Positions 33,234 to 42,360 of a stretch of DNA of 52,019 nucleotides are shown one piece after another. A program made the translations under genes and the position numbers. Source of the DNA: Acidobacteriota bacterium (GTDB lineage Bacteria > Acidobacteriota > Terriglobia > Terriglobales > Acidobacteriaceae); the NCBI GenBank assembly GCA_021790995.1, contig JAJYFA010000009.1:1-52019 (forward strand), written 5' to 3'. Position 1 is the stretch's first letter. Every line of letters starts with the position of its first letter. The notes below the pieces were generated by a model. It did no database searches and was not told the origin of the DNA. It was given only the letters and a program-made list of their open reading frames with translations.

Positions 33234-34193
33234 GTGTCCGCTGCCCAAGCCGCACCACATGTGAAGCCTACCTCGCTCACCTTTCAGGATTTGCTGTTTC
33301 GCCTGCAACGTTTCTGGGCGGAGCGCGGCTGCGTGATCCAGCAGCCTTACGACGTGGAGGTGGGCGCGGGAACGATGTCTCCCGAGACGTTTTTGCGCGT
33401 GCTGGGGCCGAAGCCCTGCCGTGTGGGCTACGCGCAGCCTTCGCGGCGGCCGGCTGACGGACGCTACGGCGAGAATCCCAACCGGCTCTTCAAGCATACC
33501 CAGTTCCAACTGATTCTGAAGCCGCCGCCGGTGAATGTGCAGGAGATGTATCTCGAATCGCTGGAAGCGATGGGCATTGACCTGAAGCATCACGATCTGA
33601 AGTTCGAAGAAGACAACTGGGAGTGGCCGGCGGGCGGAGCGTGGGGCGTGGGCTGGCAGGTGATGCTGGACGGACTGGAGATTACGCAGTTCACGTATTT
33701 CCAGCAGTGCGGAGGGCTCGATCTTGACCCCATCTGCGCCGAGCTGACTTACGGCATGGAGCGCATCGCCGCGTTTTTACAAGATGTCGACTCGATCTAC
33801 GACATTGTTTGGGCGCGCGATCCCGAGACGGGGGCGCCCACGACCTACGGCGAGGTGCGGCTGGCCGAGGAGTTGCAGCTCTCGGTCTACAACTTTGAGG
33901 CGGCCGAGGTGCCGCGGCTATGGGAGCACTTCAACAGCTACGAGGCCGAGGCGCAGGCTTTGCTCGCGAAGGCCGGCGCCGTGCTGGCGGACGAAAAGGC
34001 GAGTACGGTGGAGAAACAGCGATTCCCGCTGCTCGCGACCTACGATCTGGCGCTGAAGTGTTCGCACCTGTTTAATCTGCTCGATGCGCGCGGCGCCATC
34101 AGCGTAACGGAGCGCGTGGGCGTGATCGGGAGAATTCGCAACCTGGCCGTGGGCGTGGCCAAAGCGTACGCGTTGCAGCAAGAGGCGAGTTAG
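33234..34193 (+). CDS. glyQ: Glycyl-tRNA synthetase alpha subunit
   Basis: 319 residues from a GTG at 33234. Signatures include [45 protein letters not shown]-like [19 protein letters not shown] and QLILKPPP. GlyQ is the class II catalytic subunit of the bacterial alpha2beta2 enzyme that charges tRNA-Gly with glycine. It is followed 76 bp downstream by glyS; the gap carries short GCAAG-type repeats also seen inside argS. Confidence 0.97.
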   Translation: MSAAQAAPHVKPTSLTFQDLLFRLQRFWAERGCVIQQPYDVEVGAGTMSPETFLRVLGPKPCRVGYAQPSRRPADGRYGENPNRLFKHTQFQLILKPPPVNVQEMYLESLEAMGIDLKHHDLKFEEDNWEWPAGGAWGVGWQVMLDGLEITQFTYFQQCGGLDLDPICAELTYGMERIAAFLQDVDSIYDIVWARDPETGAPTTYGEVRLAEELQLSVYNFEAAEVPRLWEHFNSYEAEAQALLAKAGAVLADEKASTVEKQRFPLLATYDLALKCSHLFNLLDARGAISVTERVGVIGRIRNLAVGVAKAYALQQEAS

Positions 34194-34269
34194 CAAGCCA
34201 GCAAGTCAGCGGGCCGAATCGTGCCGTCGCAAACTGTGTACTACGAACTGTGAACTGAGAACTACAGAA

Positions 34270-36354
34270 ATGGCAGACTTTCTGATTGAAATCGGTCTCG
34301 AAGAGGTTCCCGCGCGGATGATCGCCGGGGCCGAGGCCGAACTGGGCCGGCGGGTGAGCGAGCTGCTCACGCGCGAGCGGCTCCTTGCTGCAGACGCGAA
34401 GATCGCAACCTTCTCCACGCCGCGCCGGCTCGCCGTGCTCGCCTCGGGTGTGCTTGAAAAACAGGCCGACACCGAGGAGCAGTTGACGGGGCCTTCGTGG
34501 AAGGTGGCCTTCAAGGACGGTGAACCGACTCCGGCGGCGCAGGCCTTCGCGAAGAAGGCTGGCGTGGCTGTCGCCGAGCTCAAGAAGGTGGAAACGCCGA
34601 AGGGCGAGTACGTGGGCGCGCGGGTGTTGCGCGCCGGCCACACCGCGGAGGAGATTCTTGCCGCAGGGCTGCCGAAGGAAGTTCTCGCGATCTACTGGGC
34701 CAAGAACATGTACTGGCGCGCAGGCAAGCCCGAGCGATTTGTGCGCCCGGTGCGCTGGGTTGCCGCGCTCATGGATGCGAGCATTGTGCCGCTTGAAATC
34801 GCCGGCATTGCAGCGGGTAACGTGAGCCGCGGCCATCGCGTGCTGCACGGGGAAGCGCCCGTGACCATTGCTTCGGCCGCTGCGTACAAAGAGACATTGC
34901 GCAAGGCGTTTGTTGCTGTCGATGCTGCCGAGCGCCGGCAAGCGATTCGCAAGGCGCTCGACGCGGCCACGCGCACCGTTGCAGGCGCGCGCTGGCGCGA
35001 GGATGAGCCGCTGGTCGAAACCGTCGTGCATCTGACCGAGTGGCCCACGGTGATCCTGGGCAACTTCGAGCCGGAATACCTGGCGCTACCCGAGGAAGTT
35101 CTGGTCACGGTGATGCGCGATCACCAGAAGTATTTCGCGGTTGAAGATGCGCAGGGAAATCTTGCGCCGCACTTCCTCGCTGTGCTGAATACAGTGGCCG
35201 ACCAGGATGGCGCGGCCATTATTCGTCATGGCAACGCGCGCGTGTTGCGGGCGCGGTTCAAGGATGCGCGGTTCTTCTGGGATGTGGATCAGAAGACGAC
35301 GCTTGCAGAGCGTGTCGAAAGCCTGAAATACGTGACTTTTCAGAAGGAACTGGGCAGCTACGCCTGGAAGACCGAACAGAATCTGGCCGTGGCTCGCGCG
35401 CTGGCGGCCACAGTAACAAATCTCGATGTCGTCTTCAGCGAGCCTGCGCTCGTTAAAGCCGTGGAACTGGCCAAAACTGATTTGACGACCGAACTCGTGA
35501 AGGAGTTCACCGAACTGCAAGGCGTGATTGGCGGGTTGTATGCGCGGGCACAGGGGCTGGGTGAGCGCGTGGCGCTGGCCATCTACGAGCAGTACACGCC
35601 GGCGTCGATGGAAGACGAAATTCCGGTCTCGGTTGAAGGTCAGTTGCTCGGACTAGCCGACCGCATCCAGACGATTGTGGCAATGTTCGGCATCGGCAAC
35701 GCGCCGACGGGTTCGAAGGATCCGTTCGCACTGCGCCGCGCGGCCAATGCCATCGTGAAGATCCTGGCCGAGTCGGAGTTGCCGCTGACATTGAGCGATG
35801 TGCTGAATGCGTCAGGCGCGGAAGGCGCAAACAAGACGCAGGTCGAGGCGTTTCTGCGCGAGCGGTTGCAGTTCTACCTCAAAGACGCGCGCGGCTTTGC
35901 TTACGACGTGGTGAATGCGGTGCTGGCGGCGGGCGCGGACGACGTACGCGACGCGATTGCGCGGGCTGAGGCGCTTACTGCGGCACGCGGTTCGGAGGAT
36001 TTCCTTGCCGTTTCAGCGGCGTTCAAGCGCATCAAGAACATCCTGCGCCAGGCCGAAGAGAAGGGATTCGCGCTGGGCTCGCCCAGGAGCGTAAAGCTTG
36101 CCAGCGAGGCGCAGCGGCTTGCCGATGCGGCAGCGGTACTTGCGCCGCAGGTGGCCGCGCTCCGCGAGCAGCGGGCTTATGGTGAGGCGCTCGGCAGGAT
36201 CGCGACGCTGCGGCCCGCGGTGGACGCCTTCTTCGACAAGGTGATGGTGCTCGATTCCGACGCGACGGTGCGCGGCGCGCACCTGGGCTTGATCGACGAG
36301 GTGCTGCGCAGCTTCTCCACGATCGCGGACTTCAGCGAGATTGTCGCGGGATAG
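34270..36354 (+). CDS. glyS: Glycyl-tRNA synthetase beta subunit
   Basis: 694 residues starting MADFLIEIGLEEVPARM, the family hallmark. The conserved RPVRWVAALMD, DHQKYFAVED and ALRRAANAIVKI segments are present; the C-terminal part is the tRNA-recognition/DALR-like helical domain. Length is typical (about 690). It pairs with glyQ just upstream to form the tetrameric enzyme. Confidence 0.97.
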   Translation: MADFLIEIGLEEVPARMIAGAEAELGRRVSELLTRERLLAADAKIATFSTPRRLAVLASGVLEKQADTEEQLTGPSWKVAFKDGEPTPAAQAFAKKAGVAVAELKKVETPKGEYVGARVLRAGHTAEEILAAGLPKEVLAIYWAKNMYWRAGKPERFVRPVRWVAALMDASIVPLEIAGIAAGNVSRGHRVLHGEAPVTIASAAAYKETLRKAFVAVDAAERRQAIRKALDAATRTVAGARWREDEPLVETVVHLTEWPTVILGNFEPEYLALPEEVLVTVMRDHQKYFAVEDAQGNLAPHFLAVLNTVADQDGAAIIRHGNARVLRARFKDARFFWDVDQKTTLAERVESLKYVTFQKELGSYAWKTEQNLAVARALAATVTNLDVVFSEPALVKAVELAKTDLTTELVKEFTELQGVIGGLYARAQGLGERVALAIYEQYTPASMEDEIPVSVEGQLLGLADRIQTIVAMFGIGNAPTGSKDPFALRRAANAIVKILAESELPLTLSDVLNASGAEGANKTQVEAFLRERLQFYLKDARGFAYDVVNAVLAAGADDVRDAIARAEALTAARGSEDFLAVSAAFKRIKNILRQAEEKGFALGSPRSVKLASEAQRLADAAAVLAPQVAALREQRAYGEALGRIATLRPAVDAFFDKVMVLDSDATVRGAHLGLIDEVLRSFSTIADFSEIVAG

Positions 36355-36450
36355 CGCCGGACCGGTGCGGCGGACGGCCAGGCGGTGGCCGTTGAACTTC
36401 AGCCTGTCGGCGAACGCAGCTCTCTTGCGCCCCGACTACAATCGATAGAG

Positions 36451-37215
36451 ATGTCCGACACGCTTTATCTGAGCCTGTGGTACCCGAATCTGCGTCTGGA
36501 GGCGCTCGGCGAGAAGCTGTGCGCGGTGCTGGGAGCGTTTGCTGCGCATGGCGGCGAGGCGCGCGTCTACTCCGCGACGGTGTGGCCGGTGAGCTGGAGC
36601 GAGACGCCGGTGTTTGAGCGCGTGTATGGCCGCATGGCCGGCGATCCGGGGGCGAATGCTGGAGCTGAGCCGCGTCATGCGGTGGAAGAGGCGCTTGAGC
36701 TGTTGCACGAGGATGATGCATACGAGTTTCAGATCGGGTGGAACTTGTGGGAACTGGAAGCGGGCGATGGCGGAACGCCAGGAGCAGGAAAAGCAACCGC
36801 GGGTTCTTCGACTGCGCAGGAGGCCCAAAGCGCGCCCCGCTCCGTTCAGGATGACAGGCCAAAGTTGGTCGCCCAGGATGACAATTCCAATTTGAGCGAT
36901 CAAAGACTTGCCGGGCGATGGGTGCGTGGAACGCGGCTGGTGCGTGTCACCGGCTACGGACCGCTCTTTGGGGAGGGCGCCTACGAGCAGGATGGTCACA
37001 TCCGCATCGACCTCGGATCGGACGTCCCGTTTCTCGAAGAAGGGGCCGATCTCGACCAGGTGGGTGCACGGCACGTGGAAGAGAACGTGCGGCAACTGAT
37101 TGCACTGGCCGGCGGCGTGGAGAAAGCCTCGGGGGCCACGGCGCGCCTGCTGTGGAGCGAGTTGGGCGAGAGCCTTGCGCAGCGGCTCGCCGAGCGGCTG
37201 GGAATAAGGAACTGA
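36451..37215 (+). CDS. Conserved hypothetical protein with a repeat-derived insert
   Basis: 254 residues from the ATG at 36451 (MSDTLYLSLWYPNLRLEALG). N-terminal and C-terminal parts look like an ordered cytoplasmic domain without membrane segments (YEFQIGWNLWELE; LVRVTGYGPLFGEGAYEQDG). Between them about 40 Ser/Gln/Asp-rich residues are encoded by a stretch resembling a common intergenic repeat (36800-36890). I do not recognise the family. It is four bases upstream of the LptC-like gene, so it may be linked to envelope biogenesis. Confidence 0.7.
   Translation: MSDTLYLSLWYPNLRLEALGEKLCAVLGAFAAHGGEARVYSATVWPVSWSETPVFERVYGRMAGDPGANAGAEPRHAVEEALELLHEDDAYEFQIGWNLWELEAGDGGTPGAGKATAGSSTAQEAQSAPRSVQDDRPKLVAQDDNSNLSDQRLAGRWVRGTRLVRVTGYGPLFGEGAYEQDGHIRIDLGSDVPFLEEGADLDQVGARHVEENVRQLIALAGGVEKASGATARLLWSELGESLAQRLAERLGIRN
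36800..36890 (+). repeat. Repeat element inserted in frame in the 36451 gene
   Basis: The segment contains GGTTCTTCGACTGCGCAGG and CTCCGTTCAGGATGACA, which resemble the two arms of a dispersed bacterial intergenic repeat (GGATCCTTCGACT...CTCAGGATGACA). CAGGATGACA occurs twice (36847-36856, 36874-36883). It keeps the frame open and encodes a low-complexity stretch. Confidence 0.5.
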
Positions 37216-37219
37216 GGCT

Positions 37220-39742
37220 GTGCGCTTCACCATCGAGCGAATCCGGACGCTGGTGCTGGTGGCGGCAGTGCTGCTGCTGGCGGCGCTGGTGATGTTTCTG
37301 GCGCACGCCAAGTGGAAGAACCGGTTTCACCGCAGCGACGTGCCTGCGCGGCTGCCCCTGAATATTACAGAAGAGTCGAACGGCTACAGCTACTCGCACA
37401 ATCTCGGCGCTCATTCGAAGTTCAAGATTCATGCATCGAGAGCCGTGCAGCTCAAGAACGATCGGGTGGAGCTGCACGACGTTGAGATCGAGATCTATGG
37501 CGCGGAGGGAACCGAGGCCGACAAGATTGCGGGCAACAAGTTTGAGTACGACGAGAAAAGTGGCATTGCCTCGGCGCAGGGCGCGGTGGAGATGCTGCTG
37601 ACGCGGCCAGCGGAATCCGGGAGCCAGGGCAAAAATGTAGCTCACCCGCGTACGGCGGCCGGCAAGGCTGCCGAAGCCAGCCAGATCGATGTAAAGACCA
37701 GCGGCGTGAAATTCGATCGCAACACGGGCGTGGTCACGACGGCGCAGGCGGTGAATTTTTCAATGACGCAGGGATCGGGGAGCGCGGTGGGCGCCACCTA
37801 CGACTCCCAGCGCGGCAACCTGACCCTGGCGCAGTCGGTGGAGCTGACCACGCGGCGCGGCAAGGACGAGGTGCGGATTCGAGCACAGCACGCGGAGTTT
37901 GATCGCGATGAGCAGCTTTCCGTATTGCGCGCGGCCACGCTTCAGTTCAGAGACGGCGAGGCAAACGCAGGCCAGGCCAGCATCCAGTTTCGTGACGATG
38001 GATCGACGGAGCACATGGCCGCGACGGGCGGCTTTACGCTAGCCACGGCGGATGGCGGGCGATTGGCGGCGCCCACGGCGACGATGGATTTCGACGAGCA
38101 AAACCAGCCGCGGCACGCGCATCTCGAAGGCGGCGTGAAGATGGATTCGGCGCAGGCCGGCCGTACCGTGCAGGGCGCTTCGCCCACCGCGGATCTGGAC
38201 TTCAATGCACAGGGCCAGTTGCGCCACGCGCACCTGGAACGTGGCGTTACGTTTGAGAGCCAGGAAACCAGGCGGCAGACCACCGGACCGTCCATCAAAG
38301 TGAAGCGGAGCTGGCGCTCGCCGGTCGCGGATGTGAATTTCCGCTCGGTGGAGGTTGCAGGCAAGACCGAGATCGAACCGGAGACAATTCGCGGCTCGGG
38401 CGGCGTGACGCTTGCGAGCGAGAGCCGGCAGGGCAATGCCGCTCCGGCGCCTGCGAAGATGAGCGCCGACCTGGTGACAGGAACGTTTGGTGCAAGTTCC
38501 GCACTGCACAGGCTGGTGGGCACGGGGCACGCAAAGATGGAGCAGACCACGACCACGGGAGCGCGGCAGACGGCGAGCGGGGACAGGCTGATTGTGGAGT
38601 TTGTTGCAGACAGGGGAAAAGAAGACAGGGAGCAGACGACAGGCAACAGCCAACCCGAAGGCCGAGGTGGAACGCAAACTGGGGGTGCGCCAGACGTGCA
38701 GTCCGCAGAGATTGAAGGGCATGTAGTCATCGTCGAGCAGCAGGCGCCGAAACCCGGAGCCGAGCCGCAGCCGCCCTTGCGTGCCACGGCAGGCAAGGCT
38801 GCGTATGAGGGCGCGGGGGAGTGGCTGCACCTCACCATCGAGCCGCGCATTGTGGATGGAGGGCTGGATTTGGCCGCGGAGAAGCTCGACGTTTCCCGGC
38901 GATCGGGTGACGCTTTTGCGCACGGCGACGTAAAAGCCACCTGGATTGGCGGAACAGAGACCAACGGCGCCCCGAACGGCAGCGAAACGCAGCACGGCAC
39001 AGCGCTCGGCGGCAATGGACCTGCGCATGCAGTTGCCGATGAGGCGCAGCTGAACGAATCGACCGGCGAAGCCACATTTCGCGGCCATGCGCGGCTGTGG
39101 CAGCAGGCGAACTCCATTGACGCGCCGGAGATCGTCTTGAACCAGCACATCGAAACCATCACGGCGCGCACCACCGATGCCCGCAATCCGGTGCGTGCGG
39201 TGCTGCAAAATGCGAGTGCGCAGCGCACCGGCAGCGGAACGGCAGGCAGGCATCGACAAGCCGCGGCGGGCGCGACGAGGCCGGCTGCGTCTTCCGTGAT
39301 TCGTATTCGTGGCGGGGACTTGTGGTACTCCGACCCCGAACACCGCGCCATCATGCACGGCGGTGTTGCGGGTGAGGTGGTTGCAGAGACGGCAAACGCA
39401 GCGTCGAGATCCGACACCGTGGAGTTGCAGATGATTCCGGCGGGGAGTCCGGACAACGGGACCGGTCAGGCGCAGGTGGATCGCATGATAGCAGCCGGGC
39501 ACGTGGTGCTGACCTTCGGAGAGCGGCGCGGAACCGGAGCGCGACTGGTTTACTCGGGCGTGACGGGAGACTACGTGCTGACGGGCACGGACACGGCTCC
39601 GCCGCGGCTGACCGATCCCGACCGGGGCAGCGTGACCGGCAAAACTTTGATTTTCCATAGCCGCGATGATAGCGTCAGTATCGAAGGCGGCAGCGGCGAG
39701 ACACGAACCGGAACGATCGCGCCGAAAGCGCACGGAAAATAG
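37220..39742 (+). CDS. LptC-like / LptA (OstA)-like lipopolysaccharide transport protein
   Basis: 840 residues from a GTG at 37220, four bases after the previous stop. One N-terminal membrane helix (about 11-30) precedes an LptC-like region (GYSYSHNLGAHSKFKIHASR, VELHDVEIEIYG). Several beta-jellyroll OstA-like stretches follow (FEYDEKSGIASAQGAVEM; GDLWYSDPEHRAIMHGGVAG). At over four times the length of E. coli LptC, it likely combines the LptC anchor and an LptA-type periplasmic bridge in one chain. lptB follows directly, which supports a role in moving lipopolysaccharide from the inner membrane towards LptD. Low-complexity inserts occur near 465-500. Confidence 0.8.
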   Translation: MRFTIERIRTLVLVAAVLLLAALVMFLAHAKWKNRFHRSDVPARLPLNITEESNGYSYSHNLGAHSKFKIHASRAVQLKNDRVELHDVEIEIYGAEGTEADKIAGNKFEYDEKSGIASAQGAVEMLLTRPAESGSQGKNVAHPRTAAGKAAEASQIDVKTSGVKFDRNTGVVTTAQAVNFSMTQGSGSAVGATYDSQRGNLTLAQSVELTTRRGKDEVRIRAQHAEFDRDEQLSVLRAATLQFRDGEANAGQASIQFRDDGSTEHMAATGGFTLATADGGRLAAPTATMDFDEQNQPRHAHLEGGVKMDSAQAGRTVQGASPTADLDFNAQGQLRHAHLERGVTFESQETRRQTTGPSIKVKRSWRSPVADVNFRSVEVAGKTEIEPETIRGSGGVTLASESRQGNAAPAPAKMSADLVTGTFGASSALHRLVGTGHAKMEQTTTTGARQTASGDRLIVEFVADRGKEDREQTTGNSQPEGRGGTQTGGAPDVQSAEIEGHVVIVEQQAPKPGAEPQPPLRATAGKAAYEGAGEWLHLTIEPRIVDGGLDLAAEKLDVSRRSGDAFAHGDVKATWIGGTETNGAPNGSETQHGTALGGNGPAHAVADEAQLNESTGEATFRGHARLWQQANSIDAPEIVLNQHIETITARTTDARNPVRAVLQNASAQRTGSGTAGRHRQAAAGATRPAASSVIRIRGGDLWYSDPEHRAIMHGGVAGEVVAETANAASRSDTVELQMIPAGSPDNGTGQAQVDRMIAAGHVVLTFGERRGTGARLVYSGVTGDYVLTGTDTAPPRLTDPDRGSVTGKTLIFHSRDDSVSIEGGSGETRTGTIAPKAHGK

Positions 39743-39766
39743 CGGCGGAAGCGAGCCATAGACTGA

Positions 39767-40495
39767 ATGGAAACACTGATTGCCGAAGGAATCGGCAAGA
39801 GCTACAAGGGACGGCAGGTTGTCCGCAACGTCAACCTGAAGATCTCCCGCGGTGAGGTGGTGGGACTGCTGGGCCCAAACGGCGCCGGCAAGACGACCAG
39901 CTTTTACATCATCGTTGGCCTTGTGGTTCCCGAGACAGGCCGCGTGATGGTCGACGACAGCGACATCACGCGCCTGCCTATGTACCTGCGGGCGCGCAAC
40001 TACGGCATCAGCTACCTTCCACAGGAGCCATCGGTCTTTCGCAAGCTTACAGTCGAGGAAAACATTCTGGCGGTGCTGGAGGCGCAGCCCATCGGCAACC
40101 AGGAACGGCGGACGCGCGCCGAGAAGCTGATTAGCCAGCTCAATCTGGGTCACATTCGTTTAACACGCGGCTACGCGCTCTCCGGCGGCGAGCGCCGGCG
40201 CGTGGAGATTGCGCGCGCGCTTTGCATCCAGCCGAATTTCATCCTGCTTGATGAGCCCTTCAGCGGCATCGACCCCATCGCCGTGCTGGAACTGCAGAAG
40301 ATCATCTTCGATCTGAAGGCCAGCGGTATTGGCGTGCTCATCACCGACCACAACGTTCGGGAGACGCTGAGCGTCACCGACCGGGCGTACATTATCGCCG
40401 AGGGCCGCATCTTCCGCTCCGGAACGCCGCATGAGCTCGGCAATGACCTGGAAGTGCGACGGATCTACCTGGGCGAGGGATTTTCACTGGCCTGA
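39767..40495 (+). CDS. lptB: Lipopolysaccharide export ABC ATPase
   Basis: 242 residues. Walker A is [18 protein letters not shown], the signature is [16 protein letters not shown], Walker [21 protein letters not shown] and the switch His is in TDHNVRETL; the D-loop FSGIDPIA is typical of LptB. It powers extraction of lipopolysaccharide by LptFG. The order lptC-like, lptB, rpoN is the classic conserved neighbourhood. Confidence 0.96.
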   Translation: METLIAEGIGKSYKGRQVVRNVNLKISRGEVVGLLGPNGAGKTTSFYIIVGLVVPETGRVMVDDSDITRLPMYLRARNYGISYLPQEPSVFRKLTVEENILAVLEAQPIGNQERRTRAEKLISQLNLGHIRLTRGYALSGGERRRVEIARALCIQPNFILLDEPFSGIDPIAVLELQKIIFDLKASGIGVLITDHNVRETLSVTDRAYIIAEGRIFRSGTPHELGNDLEVRRIYLGEGFSLA

Positions 40496-40561
40496 TTGCG
40501 GTTCATGATCGCTTCATGACGGGGGCAATGGACCCCGGATGTCGCCAAATCGCTGTGTAGG

Positions 40562-40579
40562 ACGCGTCTGTTGACGCGT
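40562..40579. repeat. Hairpin in the lptB-rpoN gap
   Basis: ACGCGTC (40562-40568) pairs with GACGCGT (40573-40579) across TGTT. A further TCATGA-N5-TCATGA dyad lies at 40503-40519, just after lptB. Neither is followed by a T-run; the 251-bp gap probably carries the rpoN promoter. Confidence 0.4.
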
Positions 40580-40746
40580 GGATGCGGCGCCAGACGATAA
40601 ACTTCATACAGAGATTCCGGAAATGAGCCGTTACCCATTTTGGGACGGACGGCTCGAAAACGATCCGCTTTCTCCTTTAAGCTTTTTCTCACACGTTCGA
40701 CTTATGGGTACACTCACATTGAGCCGAACAGGGATGGACAGCATCG

Positions 40747-42351
40747 ATGGCGCTGCTCGAACCAAAACTGAATATCAAGGTCGCGCAACGCCAGATCCTG
40801 ACGCCGGGTCTGATGCAGATGGTGAGCGTTCTCGCCCTGAACAAGCTCGAGTTGAAGGAGATGATCGATGCGGAGATGGTGGAGAACCCCGTCCTGGAGG
40901 AGATTAATGAGTCCGTTCCCATGCTGGATGAGGTGGCGGAACGCGAGGAGCGTCTGGAACGAAGTGCGGAAGAAGCGGCCGCGCCGCCCAAGGACGTCTT
41001 TAACGAGATCGATTTTGGCTCCTACTTTCAGGAGTATCTCGATCCTGGCTATCGCACGCAGCCGGAGTATGAGGAGAACGAAAAGCCCTCGTTTGAGAAT
41101 TTTCTCTCTCAACCGACAACTTTGTCCGATCACCTGGCGTGGCAGTTGGGGTCTTTGATTGTCGATGCGAAGCTCGAAGAGGCAGCCGAGTTCGTAATCG
41201 GCAACCTCAATGAAGATGGCTACCTGACGGCAAGTGAAGAGGAGCTGGCCGCGTCTTTCCGTGCGGTTCCGGGCGATGCGCGGCCGGGAAACGGCCACGT
41301 TCCGGATGATTTCGCGCCGGACGAGATGGCGTCGCTCGATCTGATTCGGCGCGCCATTGAACTGGTACAGCGTCTTGACCCGGCAGGCGTAGGCGCACTG
41401 GATCTGCGCCAGTGCCTGGCCCTCCAGATCGCCGCCCAACGGCAAGAGTTTGACCAAATGTACGGCGGGCCCCTGGAGGCGACCGACGCGGACGCCCATG
41501 GCAGCTTTCGCGACGAGGCCGAGGCCCACATCGAGGAGCGGCGGCGCGCCATGGAGGTTGCGGCGCTGATTGTGGACCATCACTTGCCTCTGTTACAGAA
41601 GCGCGATCTTAAGGACCTGGCGCGTGCGGCGCAGGTGAAGCTCGAAGAGGCGCAGGCAGCAGTGGAGTTTATCCGCACGCTCGATCCCCGTCCGGGCCGC
41701 ATGTATAACCGCGAACAGCCGCGGCTGATTGAGCCCGACGTCTACTTTGTGAAGCGCGGCGGCGAATGGGTGGTCAGCATGAACGAGGAGGATATGCCCA
41801 GCCTTCGCCTCAGCCGCCGCTACCGCAACATGCTGGTCTCGGAGAACACGGATAAGGAAGTGAAGGAGTACGTGAAGGAGCGGTTCCGCTCCGCGCTGCA
41901 GTTGATGCGCAACATCGCGCAGCGCAAGAGCACGATCCTGCGGACTTGTGAAGTAATTGTGCGCCGCCAGCAGGAGTTCCTCGATAAGGGTGTGGAGGCG
42001 CTGCGGCCGATGATGATCAAGGAAGTGGCGGAGGAGATCGGCGTTCACCCCTCCACGGTGAGCCGCGCCGTGGCCAACAAGTACGCGCACACGCCGCAGG
42101 GCGTGCTGGATCTGCGCTTTTTCTTTTCGGAGAGCGCCAACGGCCCTGAGGGCGCGGACACGCCGCTGCTGGTTCTCAGGCGCAAGGTGCGCAAGCTCAT
42201 CGAGGACGAAGATCCCCGGAAGCCGGTCACTGACGAGCAGCTTGCGGCAATTCTGCAATCGCAGGGCATCCAGATCACGCGCCGCACGGTCGCCAAATAC
42301 CGCGAGGACATGAACATCCCTTCCACGCACCAGCGGCGGAGGCGGGAGTAA
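40747..42351 (+). CDS. rpoN: RNA polymerase sigma-54 factor
   Basis: 534 residues. Region I (NIKVAQRQILTPGLMQMVSV, then LALNKLELKEMI) is Gln/Leu rich and binds activators. An acidic linker follows, then the core-binding domain. The HTH is at about 425-450 (EIGVHPSTVSRAVANKYAHT), and the RpoN box appears as TRRTVAKYRE near 516. Sigma-54 directs transcription from -24/-12 promoters with AAA+ activators. The hpf gene that often follows is missing; argS lies convergent 9 bp downstream. Confidence 0.97.
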   Translation: MALLEPKLNIKVAQRQILTPGLMQMVSVLALNKLELKEMIDAEMVENPVLEEINESVPMLDEVAEREERLERSAEEAAAPPKDVFNEIDFGSYFQEYLDPGYRTQPEYEENEKPSFENFLSQPTTLSDHLAWQLGSLIVDAKLEEAAEFVIGNLNEDGYLTASEEELAASFRAVPGDARPGNGHVPDDFAPDEMASLDLIRRAIELVQRLDPAGVGALDLRQCLALQIAAQRQEFDQMYGGPLEATDADAHGSFRDEAEAHIEERRRAMEVAALIVDHHLPLLQKRDLKDLARAAQVKLEEAQAAVEFIRTLDPRPGRMYNREQPRLIEPDVYFVKRGGEWVVSMNEEDMPSLRLSRRYRNMLVSENTDKEVKEYVKERFRSALQLMRNIAQRKSTILRTCEVIVRRQQEFLDKGVEALRPMMIKEVAEEIGVHPSTVSRAVANKYAHTPQGVLDLRFFFSESANGPEGADTPLLVLRRKVRKLIEDEDPRKPVTDEQLAAILQSQGIQITRRTVAKYREDMNIPSTHQRRRRE

Positions 42352-42360
42352 AATCCGCTC

